Source: Ascarosepion bandense (lineage: Eukaryota; Mollusca; Cephalopoda; Sepiida; Sepiidae). From it: a stretch of 64,000 nt of DNA. The stretch is taken from positions 62,001 to 126,000 of the forward strand of contig JBBBDQ010001944.1 of NCBI GenBank assembly GCA_037127315.1, read 5' to 3'. Below, one piece after another: positions 34,064-45,507 of this stretch. Position 1 is the first letter of the stretch. Each line of letters begins with the position of its first letter. The notes beneath the pieces are model-generated. The model saw nothing but the letters and a program-made list of their open reading frames with translations. It was not told the DNA's origin and made no database searches. The position numbers were made by a program, and so were the translations under genes.

Positions 34064-34564
34064 TAGATGTGGAAATTAATAATGTGTGCGTGAACAAGCT
34101 TCTAGACATTGTTAATTCAATCACAATAATTACTGAAGCCACATGGAATGAAATCAGAAAACTCATAACCAATGAAATCGGAAAGCTGTCTTCATTAAGA
34201 TCGCAGTAGTGTGTCGATCGAGAAATTAATTTTTATTAGCAAAATTACTTGTAATGTCGATATTCCATAACGTGCGTAAAAGCTAAGGTTTATGTGTTAC
34301 AAAATACTAACAATTATTCGGTACAGACTTGATGGAATTACTTGAACAGTGGGAATTATCTATAAACGTTTATTGCAAAACGTCAGGGAAGAAGTGAAAA
34401 CTTTGTGAAAAACAGAGTGATAATTTGAATCAAGAATTGAAAAAATGTTTTCCTCGTGTTCTGTGAAATGAGTTGGGTTGGTGTTCCAAATTCAAGACAA
34501 AATTCTAATTAGAAAAGGTTCGAGGACAGTATTTAAGCTGAAACGGATTGTACCCTTTGCAACA

Positions 34565-34860
34565 TTGGAGTAAGTCGACGAAAAAATACAGCCAGACTGA
34601 AAAAGAGGCGTTAGCAATAATATTTGCAATTATAAAATTTCACAAATTTATACACAGAAGGGGTTTTCGTTTACAGACAAACCATAGACATCTATAATCA
34701 ATTCATGGTTAAAGAAAGAGAATTCCTAAGCATACAAAGAATAGATTACATCACTGGGATATCATCTTATTAAATTACTATTTTACGATTGAAAAACAAC
34801 CGTCGCAAAAAATAAGTCATGTTGTTGCGTTATCAAGACTGATGCCCAAAAAGTACTGAA
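34565..34860 (+). pseudogene. Gypsy-type RNase H fragment
   Basis: Reads KYSQTEKEALAIIFAIIKFH (the Ty3/gypsy RNase H signature) then FRLQTNHRHL where intact relatives have a catalytic D in TDH, and VVALSRLMP (relatives read ADALSRL). Frameshifts occur near 34700. Confidence 0.75.
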
Positions 34861-35039
34861 CGATTTAAGGACGCTGTTATTGTATCATTGAACTCTGAAA
34901 CAGAAATTAAAAAAGTGTAATATGCAATGTAGTAAGCAAATTACTATTTACCCTGAAAGAAATACGAGAAAAAACAGAAAAAGGCATTTAAAAATGTAGT
35001 AAAAACCTACAAAGGTTGTGATCTGGCAACAAAGTTAAT

Positions 35040-35400
35040 TACCACACAACCTTGGATAAAGACAGATACTCTGTGGTCAAGACTGCATAGAGATTTTGCA
35101 GGACCAATAAACAGATCATAATATATTGTGGTTGTAGGTAAACTTATTAAGTGTTTTAAAATTTGTAAGTGCAAAAAACAAAAAGAAAACAACTTCTTCT
35201 GTGACAGTGAATCTTTACACGAACACTTTGGAAGATATGAAATTCCAGGTACCATAGTCTCAGATAACGGGACACAATTTACTACTCACGAATTGGAAAA
35301 ATTTAGTAAAATGTTCAAAATTGAAAAAGTTACTACTCCACCGTAAAACAAAAGTTGAACGGTTTCTAGGTACATTTAAGATAACTATGATAAAAGCAAG
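35040..35400 (+). pseudogene. Integrase catalytic core fragment
   Basis: HRDFAGPI near 35090 supplies the first catalytic Asp, IVSDNGTQFT at 35254-35283 the second, and KVERFLGTFK near 35350 the Glu, the last in a different frame. A stop after FAGPINRS and another after TTPP disrupt it. Confidence 0.75.
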
Positions 35401-35857
35401 TAATACAAGTGAACGAAGTAACACCACAAAAATTCTTGAGAATTTACCAAATAACGCCAAATTTCAATACATCGCCAGGCATGTCACCGATATAATTAAT
35501 GTTGGCAAGAAAAATCGGTGTTTGACAAGTTGTTACCAAGTCAAAAAAGAATAGGCACAGATAAAAAAAAAAGATATTATATTATTCTAAATTGTCGGAA
35601 CAGTGTTTTTAGAGAAAAAAGAGTGTATAAAGATGGAAAATATTGTGGAAACACAGCATAATAATTTCACGGATTGGAAATATAATATACATGGTAGAAT
35701 AAAGAATTAGAACATAAAAGACGTTATAGTCATCTAAAAAGATTTGCCATAGAAAGGCCCGAAAAAAATAGAAGAACCTATGAAAGTGTTGTATGATGTT
35801 ATTGATATACCTAGAATTCATTGAACGAGTTATATACTGCTATTGTGTATGGTATTT

Positions 35858-36090
35858 ATTGTTGTTACTGTTGGAACAATAATCTTCTTGACAGATAAAC
35901 AATTCAATGAACGCGTATATATAAAAATATAATCTTATATTTTCATTCTTTTCAGTGACCGTTGTGTGTAGAGGGGAAATCAAAGTCAGTCACGCACATC
36001 TGTACATACGAAGTAGTTGACTGCATGGAGTTGCCTTCTTTTGCGTTTTCTCCGACTCCTTGGCAGTTCTCACTGAGGTCTGACCCGGAA
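35858..36090 (+). mobile_element. LTR-like remnant downstream of the gypsy element
   Basis: TGTTACTGTTGGAACAATAATC, then a TATATATAAAAATATAATC box at about 35917 and a GC-richer R/U5-like stretch. Layout matches the solo LTR at 14080-14559 but identity is low; the right end is not defined. Confidence 0.4.
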
Positions 36091-36109
36091 AACAATATCT
36101 TATATTAGC

Positions 36110-36617
36110 TGAAAAACGTCGATTTCCACTTAAATGCAACATCACTGTTTAGGTTATTTTTTTTTATCATTTTCTCATTGTTATTATTGAGTTTGGCCAA
36201 TTGTCTTCTGCTATTTTTTAATATTTCCTGTTGGACCGAATTAATAATGTTGGTCACAGATGCGTCTCTAGATTCCTGTTCTTCCATTGTTTATATTCTC
36301 CGATTTTGAATGCGGCTGCTCACAAAAATAGAATTACATTTCTTCAATGCGGGCACTGATCACTGGATTCTTGCTTTTTCAGATAATATTTGTTCAATGT
36401 AAACATACTTTTGGTTTGCCAGTCTGCTTTCCTCTATTAAATAATTATTGTTTAAGGTAAATAAACTTCTGAGCGAAAGTATATATAACGCATACAAGTA
36501 TAATTTTCAGAAAATGAAACGAATACAAAATCTGGATGTTGATCCGAAACGTAAAAAAACTAAGTACGTTGACGAACTCGCCAAAAAAAGTCGGAGTGGT
36601 CACTAAAAAATAAAATA
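36110..36617. other. No recognisable gene
   Basis: Nothing supported. Confidence 0.5.
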
Positions 36618-37322
36618 TCTAAACCTTTTATATAAATGGAACTTTGTCTGTGTGTGTGTCTCTCTCTTTATGTGTGTGTCCGTTACCTATAGACTCCGAA
36701 ACGGCTGAACCGATTTTGTTGAAAATTTACACAGTTGTACTATAAGCGTCTGCGAGTGTTCTTAGCTAGGTCTTGTGTCGATAATCGAAAAAATATGGTT
36801 ATAGAAGGAGTGGTCTGATTTTAATCAAATTTGATACACTCATAGGCAAAGACATAAGAAACGATATTCAGAAGTTTCAAGATTGCAGTTCTTACAATAG
36901 TGCAAAAAATCGATAATATATATATATATACATATAAGACAAGATGTTTGTATGTGTGTGTTTATCTGCCTGTATGTCTGTATTTTTTTCAGCCCTTTTA
37001 TTTTAGTTTTTGCTTCGTGTTTGGATCTAAGTAAGTATAATTGTAGTTCTTAGTCTCAGCCATGACACCATTTACTCAGAGGACTTATTTAGCCTTCAAA
37101 ATTCAGTTTATGACAAAAAAAACTTATTTGGTATCGATACCAGGAAATCAAAATTTGACTTACATCCATTCATTTTTATTTTAGTCTACGGTTTCGCTTT
37201 AACTGGAAACAACTATTGCTTTTTAGTCTTTCGTGCCAACGTCCAAAGAGTCTGAGCTCCAGGGCCATGGATTAGTTTTAAAGCTTTCATGACACCCGAG
37301 CAACTCCGGTCTATACTGATAG
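36618..37322 (+). mobile_element. Non-autonomous Helitron, family H1, uninterrupted
   Basis: A|TCTAAACC start at 36618, ATAAATGGAACTTTGTC, GTTACCTATAGACTCCGAAA, internal AT tract, CAAGATGTTTG block, and the 3' CCCGAGCAACTCCGG hairpin followed by TATACTGATAG and T. The hairpin has one mismatch and the end is ATAG instead of CTAG. Useful as the empty-site reference for the copy at 19544. Confidence 0.7.
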
Positions 37323-38844
37323 TTTATAAATAAAGGAAATCTCAAAAGGTGGCTTATTGTGGAGCAAATTTCCCCCTCCCGTTACAAAATGGACTAGTCT
37401 TGAGGCTTAAATGAATAACTCCAAGTTAGTCTAAAAATGTTTTCAGGGTATTTCGTACAGACGTCATGGGTTATAACAGTTATCTAAAAATAACTGAGAA
37501 TGGAACGCAAATTACACATCGATCTGACAGAAAGTTGTATTGACTGATAGACAGAATAAGTAAGGTTTCTGATTGATTTTTGTAAACCTAGGCGTGAAAC
37601 TCGCATTATCCGGCTAACACCAAATAATTAAACTTACATAATCAATTCCACTCTGGTCTTGTGTGTTAATTCGGTCCACTTCCAGTTATCATAAAAAAAT
37701 CAATAAACTACATTTTAAAACTCTGCTTCTGTTGCTTTGGAAGAGATTTCTTAAACACTTAAACTGTTAGTGATAAGCTTATAAAATTCATGAACCAGTG
37801 AGAAACTTCACATGTAGCCAGGTAAATTAAAGTCGGATTTTTTAAGATAATGTTTCGCATTTGAAGTAACAGTGCATTTCAAGATTATTTGCTCTACTGC
37901 ATTCAGCAAATGAAGTTCGTATCCTCATCCTGAAACATTGCAATTTCACGTTCTACCCACGAATGTGCTCTTCAAACGAGGCAATTGCTCCCTGTAGCTA
38001 TGCTCAGTTATATTTGTTTAACACCCACTAACTCTTTTTGTCCCTTTTTGAAATTGTTATGGGGAAACACACCTATTCCTCAAATAATGGACTCTCCCTT
38101 CTATATTAATAAAAGTGAACAAGAAGTTCGTGGGAAGTTCATAGGAATTCTTTAGACTTTTATTGTAGTTCAGTAGAACTACTAGGCAGTTAATATTAGT
38201 CGGCAGTTAGCTGAATAATAAGGGGTCAGCTTTCAGTAGAAGATTACCAAGTTCCTAACATTTTGGGTACATTAAGACGATTAGCAACCGACATAGCACG
38301 ATTATAACATTCAGGGCGAAAACTACTCCACAACATAATTAAGGAGGGAAAGTGATGGTGCAATTTCTTGTTCTTCATCTTCGTCTATTGATTACAAAAA
38401 ATGAAGTTGCTTTCTTGCAACAGCAAGCATTGAAAAACCAGACAAGTTCTGTCTGTCTCTAGGTCTTTACATTTTTACATGGTGAGAAACCACGACATCG
38501 CAGTCGTTGTCGATCGTCTACAAAACGAGGAATCGTTTTCATTGCAACTCCGATAATTTTGTCTGTGGTATGGAATGCTGTCTTGATGGTTTCTCGTAAT
38601 ATATCCATTTTTATCGATATTGGGAATCTTTAAAAAATGTATGGAGAGCAAGAAGCTGGAAATAAAAGATTGTAATTGATTGATGCTTGTTTCTTTAAGA
38701 TAATGTGGAAATGATTTTCACAATTGTTCATAACGCTTTTTAAATGACATATTGCTTGCCATGCGTTCAGCTTTTTTATATTTTAACCACTTATTGCAAC
38801 GAATTAAAAAAATAGGTAGAGCGGACTTCAAAATATCGTTTTAA
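37323..38844. other. No recognisable gene
   Basis: About 1.5 kb without a supported frame or matched repeat; the largest unexplained stretch in the window. Confidence 0.5.
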
Positions 38845-38971
38845 AATATAGTTGCCTTATCTGGTCGAGTGCGCCACTTATTCATCTTGATGTTCCCAAC
38901 AAAATCTAAAAAAGATCTGCAATATAATTGGTCTTGACTTGGCATCTCGACTTCAGTCACTTTCTCACTTT
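38845..38971 (+). pseudogene. LINE-A-related fragment, left piece
   Basis: CCTTATCTGGTCGAGTGCGCC... reads like the LINE-A CCHIWSGAP region, followed by remnants of the segment ending at SLSHRRD. It is interrupted at 38972 by a SINE. Confidence 0.5.
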
Positions 38972-39182
38972 GCCATTGCTTTCTGCGATAGACTGGTTGC
39001 CAGCCAAGGCTATAGAACCCAATATGTCCTGTTATTTAACTCATAACTGGAAGGACGAGCCGGATTATTACCTTTCCTAAAGGTATTTGCGCGTAAGTGA
39101 ATGCAATGAATCCAACTGGAATTCGAACTCGGCACCCCGATTTCTCGTTCCGAGACGACATTTCTGCACCACAACGCACATG
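38972..39182 (-). mobile_element. tRNA-derived SINE, 3'-truncated
   Basis: Minus strand carries A box (GGTGCAG region near 39168), B box GTTCGAATTCC near 39120 and most of the central domain, and stops at TTTGCCATTGCTTTCTGCG; the tail is absent. Confidence 0.75.
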
Positions 39183-39489
39183 CCTCAGTACAATAAACCA
39201 AATACAAGTACACCAACGAACACTTAACACGACTAACAAGTAAGAAGGCAATGTCTCTGTATAGGACGTATGCGACCGTCTTCAGAAGTAGGCTTCTGTC
39301 TAGTGACGTCTAACTCTCGTCTAAGGCCGATGGCTTTCGACTCTGTTATAATGACGAATAATCTCGATCATTCCCGTGTAATAACGAATACTCACGAACA
39401 CACTCGATCTCTCTCGAGTGCTCTCTGGAGTTCGTTCTCGTCTAGGTCTTTTATAACCCGGGCCATACCCATTCTTGGGCAGGACAGGA
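39183..39489 (-). other. Possible LTR-like insert with TATA box
   Basis: A GC-richer 300-bp block between two SINE pieces. On the minus strand GGGTTATAAAAGACC (39449-39463) looks like a TATA box and GTTTATTGTAC near 39190 could be a polyadenylation region, an LTR-like order. No target duplication is seen. Confidence 0.3.
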
Positions 39490-39652
39490 TATTCCTCCAC
39501 ATCATGTTGAACAGCAGGAAAGATTGGGTTTTATAACCTTGGATGGCAACCAGTCTGCCACGGAAAGAAATGGCAACCTATTTGGGGAAAATTTTCTACT
39601 TAGTCAGCGACATGATCACCCATGCGTGAATCAAATATTCCACTTATCTGAC
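39490..39652 (+). mobile_element. tRNA-derived SINE, 3' fragment
   Basis: Starts in the central domain (AACAGCAGGAAAGATTGGG), includes GGCAACCAGTCTGCCACGGAAA and ends near TTCCACTTATCTGA. The tRNA-like head is missing. Confidence 0.7.
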
Positions 39653-39945
39653 GCCCTGAATAAATTGGTAAATAGGCCCCCACCTTTTTACCGCTGAAAT
39701 AGTTAAATGTAAACGCCACATCTACTCCAATAGTTTCTTTTCTCGCAGTTCACGCCTATGGAATTCCCTTCCATTTACTTGTTTCCCTGATTGCTACAAT
39801 CTTCAAAAATTTAAATGCAACGTCAATTTTCATCTTCTTTTTCCTTGAATCCCGCTCATCTTTTATTCTTTAATCGACAATTTGTACCCAGTCATTTCTT
39901 TTACTGTAACCCACTGAAAGGATTAAAAAATAAAAAAAAAAATTA
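39653..39945 (+). pseudogene. LINE-A-related fragment, right piece
   Basis: CCACCTTTTTACCGCTGAAA matches the SHPFTVK region, then FSRSSRLWNSLP-like sequence (39736-39775) and a shortened 3' UTR ending GGATTAAAAAATAAAA. With 38845-38971 it forms one old LINE split by SINE and LTR-like inserts. Confidence 0.6.
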
Positions 39946-40737
39946 TTGAGAGTTTCTGTATGAATATCATTATACTGCAAACTGCAAATTTATCTAAAGT
40001 TAATAAAGTAAAAGCCTCGAGAGCCACTCAAGTGATATTGAACAAAATATAGGATTGATTGACTGATTTGTTTTTAAGGCTTATCAACCCTTTTGAGGTT
40101 ATTTAGTTTAAGGAAATGTCTGGTATGATTGTAAGAGGAGTTGATAGAAGATTTTATCCTTGACTTAAAGAAGTTATGACTAGCGTGCTGTAGGAAGCGT
40201 CTATTTGGGAATATATTCCACTATATAGCAGTTCTGGGAAAAAGCTGTCTGAGTAAATTGTCCTCCTTACAATTCGATATAGCAAGACGTGCTAAAAAAT
40301 ATTCTTATTATACGAACTGCATCCGATATTTTCTCCATTTTCTTTTTTGTATATAACAGACAAAAATCAAAAACAACCAACGCACACACGAAAATATGAA
40401 TAGGTCGCAATTTACACAAAGCAGCATTTATTTGTATTTGTGTGGGGGGTCGTGAGAATTACAAATATTAAAATATAACTAAAGTATATATATATTATAC
40501 CTTATTCACGTAATAGACTCTCCCGTCGAAATTCGACGTATGAGGATCTGACAGTCTAATTACTTCGGTTATGAAACCAAGGTAAACCGCCACATAAGTG
40601 ATTTGATTAAAGTAGTAAAGGCTGGTGCAGAACCATCCACCCTTTTCCGAACTACTGATACACTCAGTCGGTGCATATAAATGCCACAGATAAAGCAGAT
40701 CTTAGGCTTTTTTATTTTAAATTATCCCACAACAGGT
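39946..40737. other. No clear gene; faint LINE C-terminus on minus strand
   Basis: At 40180-40290 the minus strand can be read as TIYSDSFFPRTA, reminiscent of the LINE-A C-terminus, but decay is extreme. The rest is unassigned. Confidence 0.3.
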
Positions 40738-40949
40738 TACCAATACTTGCTGCGGTAGACTACTTGCCAGCCAAGGGTACAATACCCAATCTGTCCTGTT
40801 ATTTAACCCATAACTGGAGGGAAGAGACCGATTAATTCCTTTCCAAAAGGTATTAGCGGATGAGGTAATGCAGGGCATTCAACTGAAATTCGAACTCGGC
40901 TACGCGATTTCTCGTCCTGAGCCGATATCCACTGCACTGCGACGCACAT
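40738..40949 (-). mobile_element. tRNA-derived SINE, 3'-truncated
   Basis: Minus strand: A box GTCGCAGTGCAGTGG near 40940, B box GTTCGAATTTC near 40895, central domain to GGTAGTCTACCGCAGCAAG. Tail missing. Confidence 0.75.
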
Positions 40950-40951
40950 CC

Positions 40952-41007
<56 letters not shown>

Positions 41008-41024
41008 ATGTGTGTGTGTGTGTG
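40952..41024. repeat. (AT)n-(GT)n microsatellite
   Basis: AT repeat to about 40986 continuing into GT repeats to 41024, directly next to the SINE head. Confidence 0.9.
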
Positions 41025-41965
41025 TTTAGAATTTATAATATAAATATGTTATAATCTCACTACAAAAGCAGCCATTTTTGTTTCAACACTAACTGTGTAT
41101 TATCAAGTGATGAGGTTTATTTCAAGTTGAAGAGTTTTAAAAGGTTAAAAACTAGCTAAACCTCTTTAATCAGGTAGGCATTGTTACTTAGTCAATGGTG
41201 TCTAATCAGAATAGAAGGCATTTATAATTTTAAGGACAAAAGAACAGACTCTAAAAACAATTTAGTGGGGCATTAATGTTAATATTTGATTACAAAGGAG
41301 ATTATCATAATTAGTCGACTATTAGCTTCTCTATACAATAAAAATTAAAATTTATTTTAAGTACATTTTATGAATTAAGCAACTAAAATTTTTAGATTCC
41401 AAATTTAAGAAAGCATTAAATTTAGATTATTGTAAAATAATACAAATATGATACGAGGAAAAGAGATAGACGCACACATATACAAATATATAGATATCCA
41501 CATATAGACAAATATATACATATGTATACATGTATTGGTATACATACACATGTACAGATACATATCCCCACATATAAATAACATACAGAATTTATTTAAC
41601 ATTTGTTTTTATCGTCATGTCAATCTATCCTTTAAATTTTAAAGCTGGGTTTGGAAAAGATCTGCAATGGCTACAATATTAGATTCAAGTAAGAACGAAT
41701 TCGTAAGGTGGCTTGTGTCTAGCATAAACGAGGTCAAAACATAGACAGCCATATTTCAGTGCATGAGCGAATAAACATATTTAATTATATACGCACGCCA
41801 ATACACAAGCAAAAACAGAATATGAACGTGACCAAAACTTCACCAAGAATCATACAGAGAACAAAAACACACACATAGATCTAATTAAATACAGCTTTTG
41901 GCATAAATATATGCAGATGAGCACAAGAAAGTTCACACAGAGGCAAATGCTCATGTATATACGTG
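41025..41965. other. No recognisable gene
   Basis: Imperfect ACATAT-rich stretches near 41470-41580; no gene. Confidence 0.5.
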
Positions 41966-41978
41966 CACAGACAAAAAA

Positions 41979-42057
<79 letters not shown>

Positions 42058-42199
42058 TTATGGTTTAGAACATGTACAAATTATAATTTACTCCAAAAGT
42101 GTACATATTGATGTTGAAACAAAATGTATACTTTGTAGTAAATTAAAATTAAATTAATCTTTTGAACTTTGTTAAAATTTTCTTCGTTCTTTATTCACT

Positions 42200-42238
<39 letters not shown>

Positions 42239-42520
42239 TTAGATAGATAGATAGATAGATAGATAGATGGGCATAGGAACAGATATACACACAAATACAC
42301 ATAGAAATATGAACATATATATAATAAATATATATATATAGATATATATATATGTCCGTGTGTGTATAAATACAAACACATGCATACACATATATACATA
42401 CACATACAAATACATTAGCATGATAAACAATATATGAATCTACCTACTAGTACATAAACTCACATGCACACCTACATAAGTATATGTATATATATTACAA
42501 AGTATAGATCTAATTTTACA
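41966..42520. repeat. Microsatellite cluster (CA)n, (AT)n, (GATA)n
   Basis: CA then AT at about 41977-42056; AT at 42199-42237 followed by seven GATA units to about 42268; ACATAT-rich DNA to 42500. Confidence 0.85.
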
Positions 42521-43819
42521 CAACAATGTCTTCCAGTTTAACAACAAAAATTACATACAAACAACAGGTACCGCGATGGCAACAAAAATGGCACCGACAT
42601 ATGCAACACTCACCCTAGCATATCTAGAAGAAAACCTATACAACAAAATAGAGCATAAATATGGGAAAAACATAAAAACAAAATTCACGAAATCATGGGA
42701 AAGATTCCTGGATGACTGTTTTATCTTTTGGAAATCAACATGGAGGGACCTAAACCAACCTCACAATATGCTACATCACCTCCACCCCAAAATCAAGTTC
42801 ACGCTAGAATATAGTTAATCTATTCCCTATTCCCTAGCACGACGAATTTGCACAATATTAACTGACAAAACCCTTCGTAAAATACGCCTAAAAGAATTAC
42901 GAAAAACATTACAAACAAGGGGATACCCCACCTCACTAACAGACAACAGTTTCCAACTAGCAGAAAAATACCATTCGAATCCCTCCGGAATAAAAAAAAA
43001 AACAACAAGAAAAACACGAAAAAGAAAAAAATAGTCTAGCATACGTTTCCACTCACAACAAAAACAATCCAGAATTATTCACAAAGATCAAATTCCACAT
43101 GGAATGAATCAACAATAATGAAAAAATAAAAGAAATCTTAAAGACAATCAAAATAATTAACAGCAAAGCCAGCCCAAAAATTTTAAAGACATTCTAACCT
43201 CATCAAAATTCGAACAGCAACACACAACACAGGGGTCACAAAATGCTTGAACAATAAAATTTCTCTTCATAGAAGCAATATAAAATCATCACATAACAGG
43301 AAATTATATGTTTCTCAACATTTACATGAATGTTGTGATGGCAAATTCAAAGTTATACCCATATATCAAAACACAGATTATGAAATATTAATAATGCAGG
43401 AAGAAAGATTCATAAAAAAAACAAGCTTTCGCTCAACAAAACAACATTAAAAACGCGCACACACCAAAAAACATACAGATACACACATACATACACACAC
43501 ACATACACACACACACATACATACACACACACCAAATTCAAAAGATAATCCCAAACAATAAAAAAGAACAAGATGACCCAAAAAAACAATTCTAAAACAT
43601 AATGACGAAATAAAAAACACTCTCTCTCTCTCACACACACACATACACACACACACACACACCAAATTCAAAACACCGTCAAAGCAATAAATACAGACAA
43701 CTGACCGATGATAGATAAGCAAAGGCGACTATAATATAATTTTAACATACTAAAAATGTAACCCAGACCAAAACCACTTCAAATTGGAATAATTCTAAAA
43801 CAATTCTAAAACATAAAGG

Positions 43820-43835
43820 CGAAATATAAAAAACG

Positions 43836-43890
<55 letters not shown>
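43820..43890. repeat. (CA)n array in PLE 3' UTR
   Basis: About 27 uninterrupted CA units; parallel arrays in the same UTR at 43485-43530 and 43620-43662. Confidence 0.9.
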
Positions 43891-44181
43891 TTCAAAACAC
43901 CGTCAACGCAATAAAGAACAACCAATTGACCGATGATAGATAAGCAAAGGTGACTAGAAGATAATTTTAACACTTGATACATTCATCTGTTTATTTATTT
44001 ATCTGTTTATCCATTTATACACATGCTGATGTGAAAAACACAGACGATTCAACGTGCCAACATTTGATTTATTTTATTTTATTTTATTTATTTTCTTATT
44101 TTTTCTACTCACTGATTTATAAAAAAAAGACTTGGCGATCAGAAACAAAATGAACTCGATACGTAAATCCACAAATTTATT

Positions 44182-44221
44182 CGCCTGAAGAGTCTATTTT
44201 AGACTCAAAACACGTGTAGCG
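44182..44221 (+). ncRNA. Hammerhead-like motif in PLE 3' region
   Basis: Stem I CGC (44182-44184) pairs with GCG (44219-44221). CTGAAGA at 44185-44191, stem II GTCT/AGAC, then TCAAAA where GAAA is expected, and CACGTGTA. Together with the copy at 8667, where GAAA is intact, the family consensus meets the hammerhead pattern although this copy does not. Confidence 0.55.
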
Positions 44222-44366
44222 TTACAAATACCATTATGGACATTTAATGTATCATAACATGTATAATAACAAAAACAATAAATATACACTTTGAAGAAAA
44301 CGTTCACGGCTTCTCACCCTTTTTATTCTATACCAATTTTTCTCGTTGGAACAACCCTATTTCTTT

Positions 44367-44370
<4 letters not shown>

Positions 44371-44415
<45 letters not shown>

Positions 44416-44624
44416 TGAGATACGAAAATTACTTATAAACTTATAAGAAAGAAACTTCAGCACTAACCATAGTATATACCATCCTATCAATAATAATATC
44501 TTCCATTATTGTTTCAAAATTCATTTGCGCTTCTCTTCCGTTAAAAGACTAGCCATCGTTAAATTATCACCTTACTTGCAAACTATGATTATCACTATCA
44601 TTATTATTATTATTATTATTATTA

Positions 44625-44656
<32 letters not shown>
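44371..44656. repeat. (AT)n and (ATT)n microsatellites
   Basis: AT run at 44371-44412 and a long ATT/TTA run at about 44598-44656; unassigned AT-rich sequence between. Confidence 0.85.
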
Positions 44657-44749
44657 TCGTTCAACTACCACTCCCTAATTTTCTAAATAACCATGAATTC
44701 ATCTTATGTTTTCAAAATAAATCATTTTTCACCATTTATTATAACATAT

Positions 44750-44783
44750 CACCTGAAGAGGAACCGTTTTGTTCTGAAACATG
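44750..44783 (+). ncRNA. Isolated hammerhead-like motif
   Basis: CTGAAGA (44753-44759), a 5-bp stem II GGAAC/GTTCT with 6-nt loop, then GAAA (44776-44779) and CATG. The three core parts are intact, but stem III and the cleavage site after it are not clear. It probably marks the terminal repeat of a different Penelope-like family. Confidence 0.45.
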
Positions 44784-44928
44784 AAAAAATTGTGCAGTGA
44801 TATTACTTTTTCATATACCATTGTAATAACAAAATATGATATTAAGCTCTACTCTGTATCGAGCACTCTTTAAAAAAATAAATGCTTGAACAATGGGTTT
44901 TTAATCTACGTGTTCTTTCACTTTTTTG

Positions 44929-44969
<41 letters not shown>

Positions 44970-45218
44970 CGAGAGAGAGAGAGAGAGAGATGACGATGAT
45001 GATAATGAGAAATATAAACAAAGAGTGAGAGTCAGAGTCAGACAGTTAATATTGTATATTGTACTTTTGTATTGCCAGACTATTCCAGAAATCAGTTCAT
45101 ATTATTAACTACTCTGATACTGTTTTTATCATTTGAGAACGCCAAGTTTACATTCACGTGACAACATTAAAATCATTACAATCATCGTTCACATAAAATA
45201 TATCTATGTATGGCATAT
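44784..45218. repeat. AT-rich spacer with (AT)n-(GA)n tract
   Basis: AT run at 44935-44966 and GA run to about 44990. Otherwise nothing recognised. Confidence 0.7.
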
Positions 45219-45507
45219 CAGTCAGTTAAGTGCCATACGTGATACACGATTTGGGCGATCATGTCTCGAAAGAAACATGACTGACTGGGCAGAAGATTAT
45301 CCGGCAGTAGGTTGGCATTGCTTTCTGCGGTAGACTAGTTGCCGACCAAGGCTATAGAACCCAATCTGTTTTATTATTTAACCCATAACTGGAGGGATGA
45401 GACGGATTAATACCTTTCCCAAGGGTATTTGTGCGTAAGTGAATGCAAGGAATTCAACTGGAATTCGAATTCAGTACGCCGACTTCCACTGCACCACAAC
45501 GCATATC
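45219..45507 (-). mobile_element. tRNA-derived SINE
   Basis: Minus strand: A box GTGGTGCAGTGG near 45495, B box GAATTCGAATTCC near 45460 and the full body to the CTTAACTGACTGA tail at 45219. A short deletion between the boxes removes the usual CTCGGAACGAGAAAT stretch. Confidence 0.85.

Larger units (their letters stand above)
33600..35560 (+). mobile_element. Ty3/gypsy-type LTR retrotransposon remnant, RT deleted
   Basis: In order: gag-like sequence with a CCHC-type knuckle (33773-34063), a decayed stretch resembling the protease-RT junction (34380-34550, ending in the PFATLE-like block), then RNase H (34565-34860) and integrase (35040-35400). The usual RT catalytic region between 34555 and 34565 is missing. 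Frames change several times. LTR-like DNA follows at 35858. Host-genome retrotransposon, not functional. Confidence 0.7.
42521..44330 (+). mobile_element. Penelope-like element with RT fragment and deleted nuclease core
   Basis: From about 42521 to 42818 the frame gives the PLE reverse-transcriptase palm: NNKNYIQTTGTAMATKMAP then LEENLYNKI and RFLDDCFIFW (the FLDD block corresponds to the catalytic YxDD region), followed by HPKIKFTLEYS and a stop. The same frame continues with IPYSLARRICTI and GYPTSLTDNSFQLAEKYHSN, implying an in-frame deletion at about 42818. The GIY-YIG domain is present only as its C-terminal part (43247-43450, NNKISLHRSN to EERFIKKTSF), the catalytic part having been deleted near 43240. 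The 3' UTR has (CA)n arrays and a hammerhead-like motif, as in the copy at 7456. Confidence 0.8.

Noticed and set aside
39010..39251. Minus-strand frames of 68-71 codons, and similar ones at 60380-60727 and 21713-21934
   Set aside because: These lie in SINE bodies, recur with every copy, and are not proteins.
42239..42270. Short regularly spaced repeats as a CRISPR array
   Set aside because: They are GATA/AT microsatellites with no spacers, and the DNA is animal.
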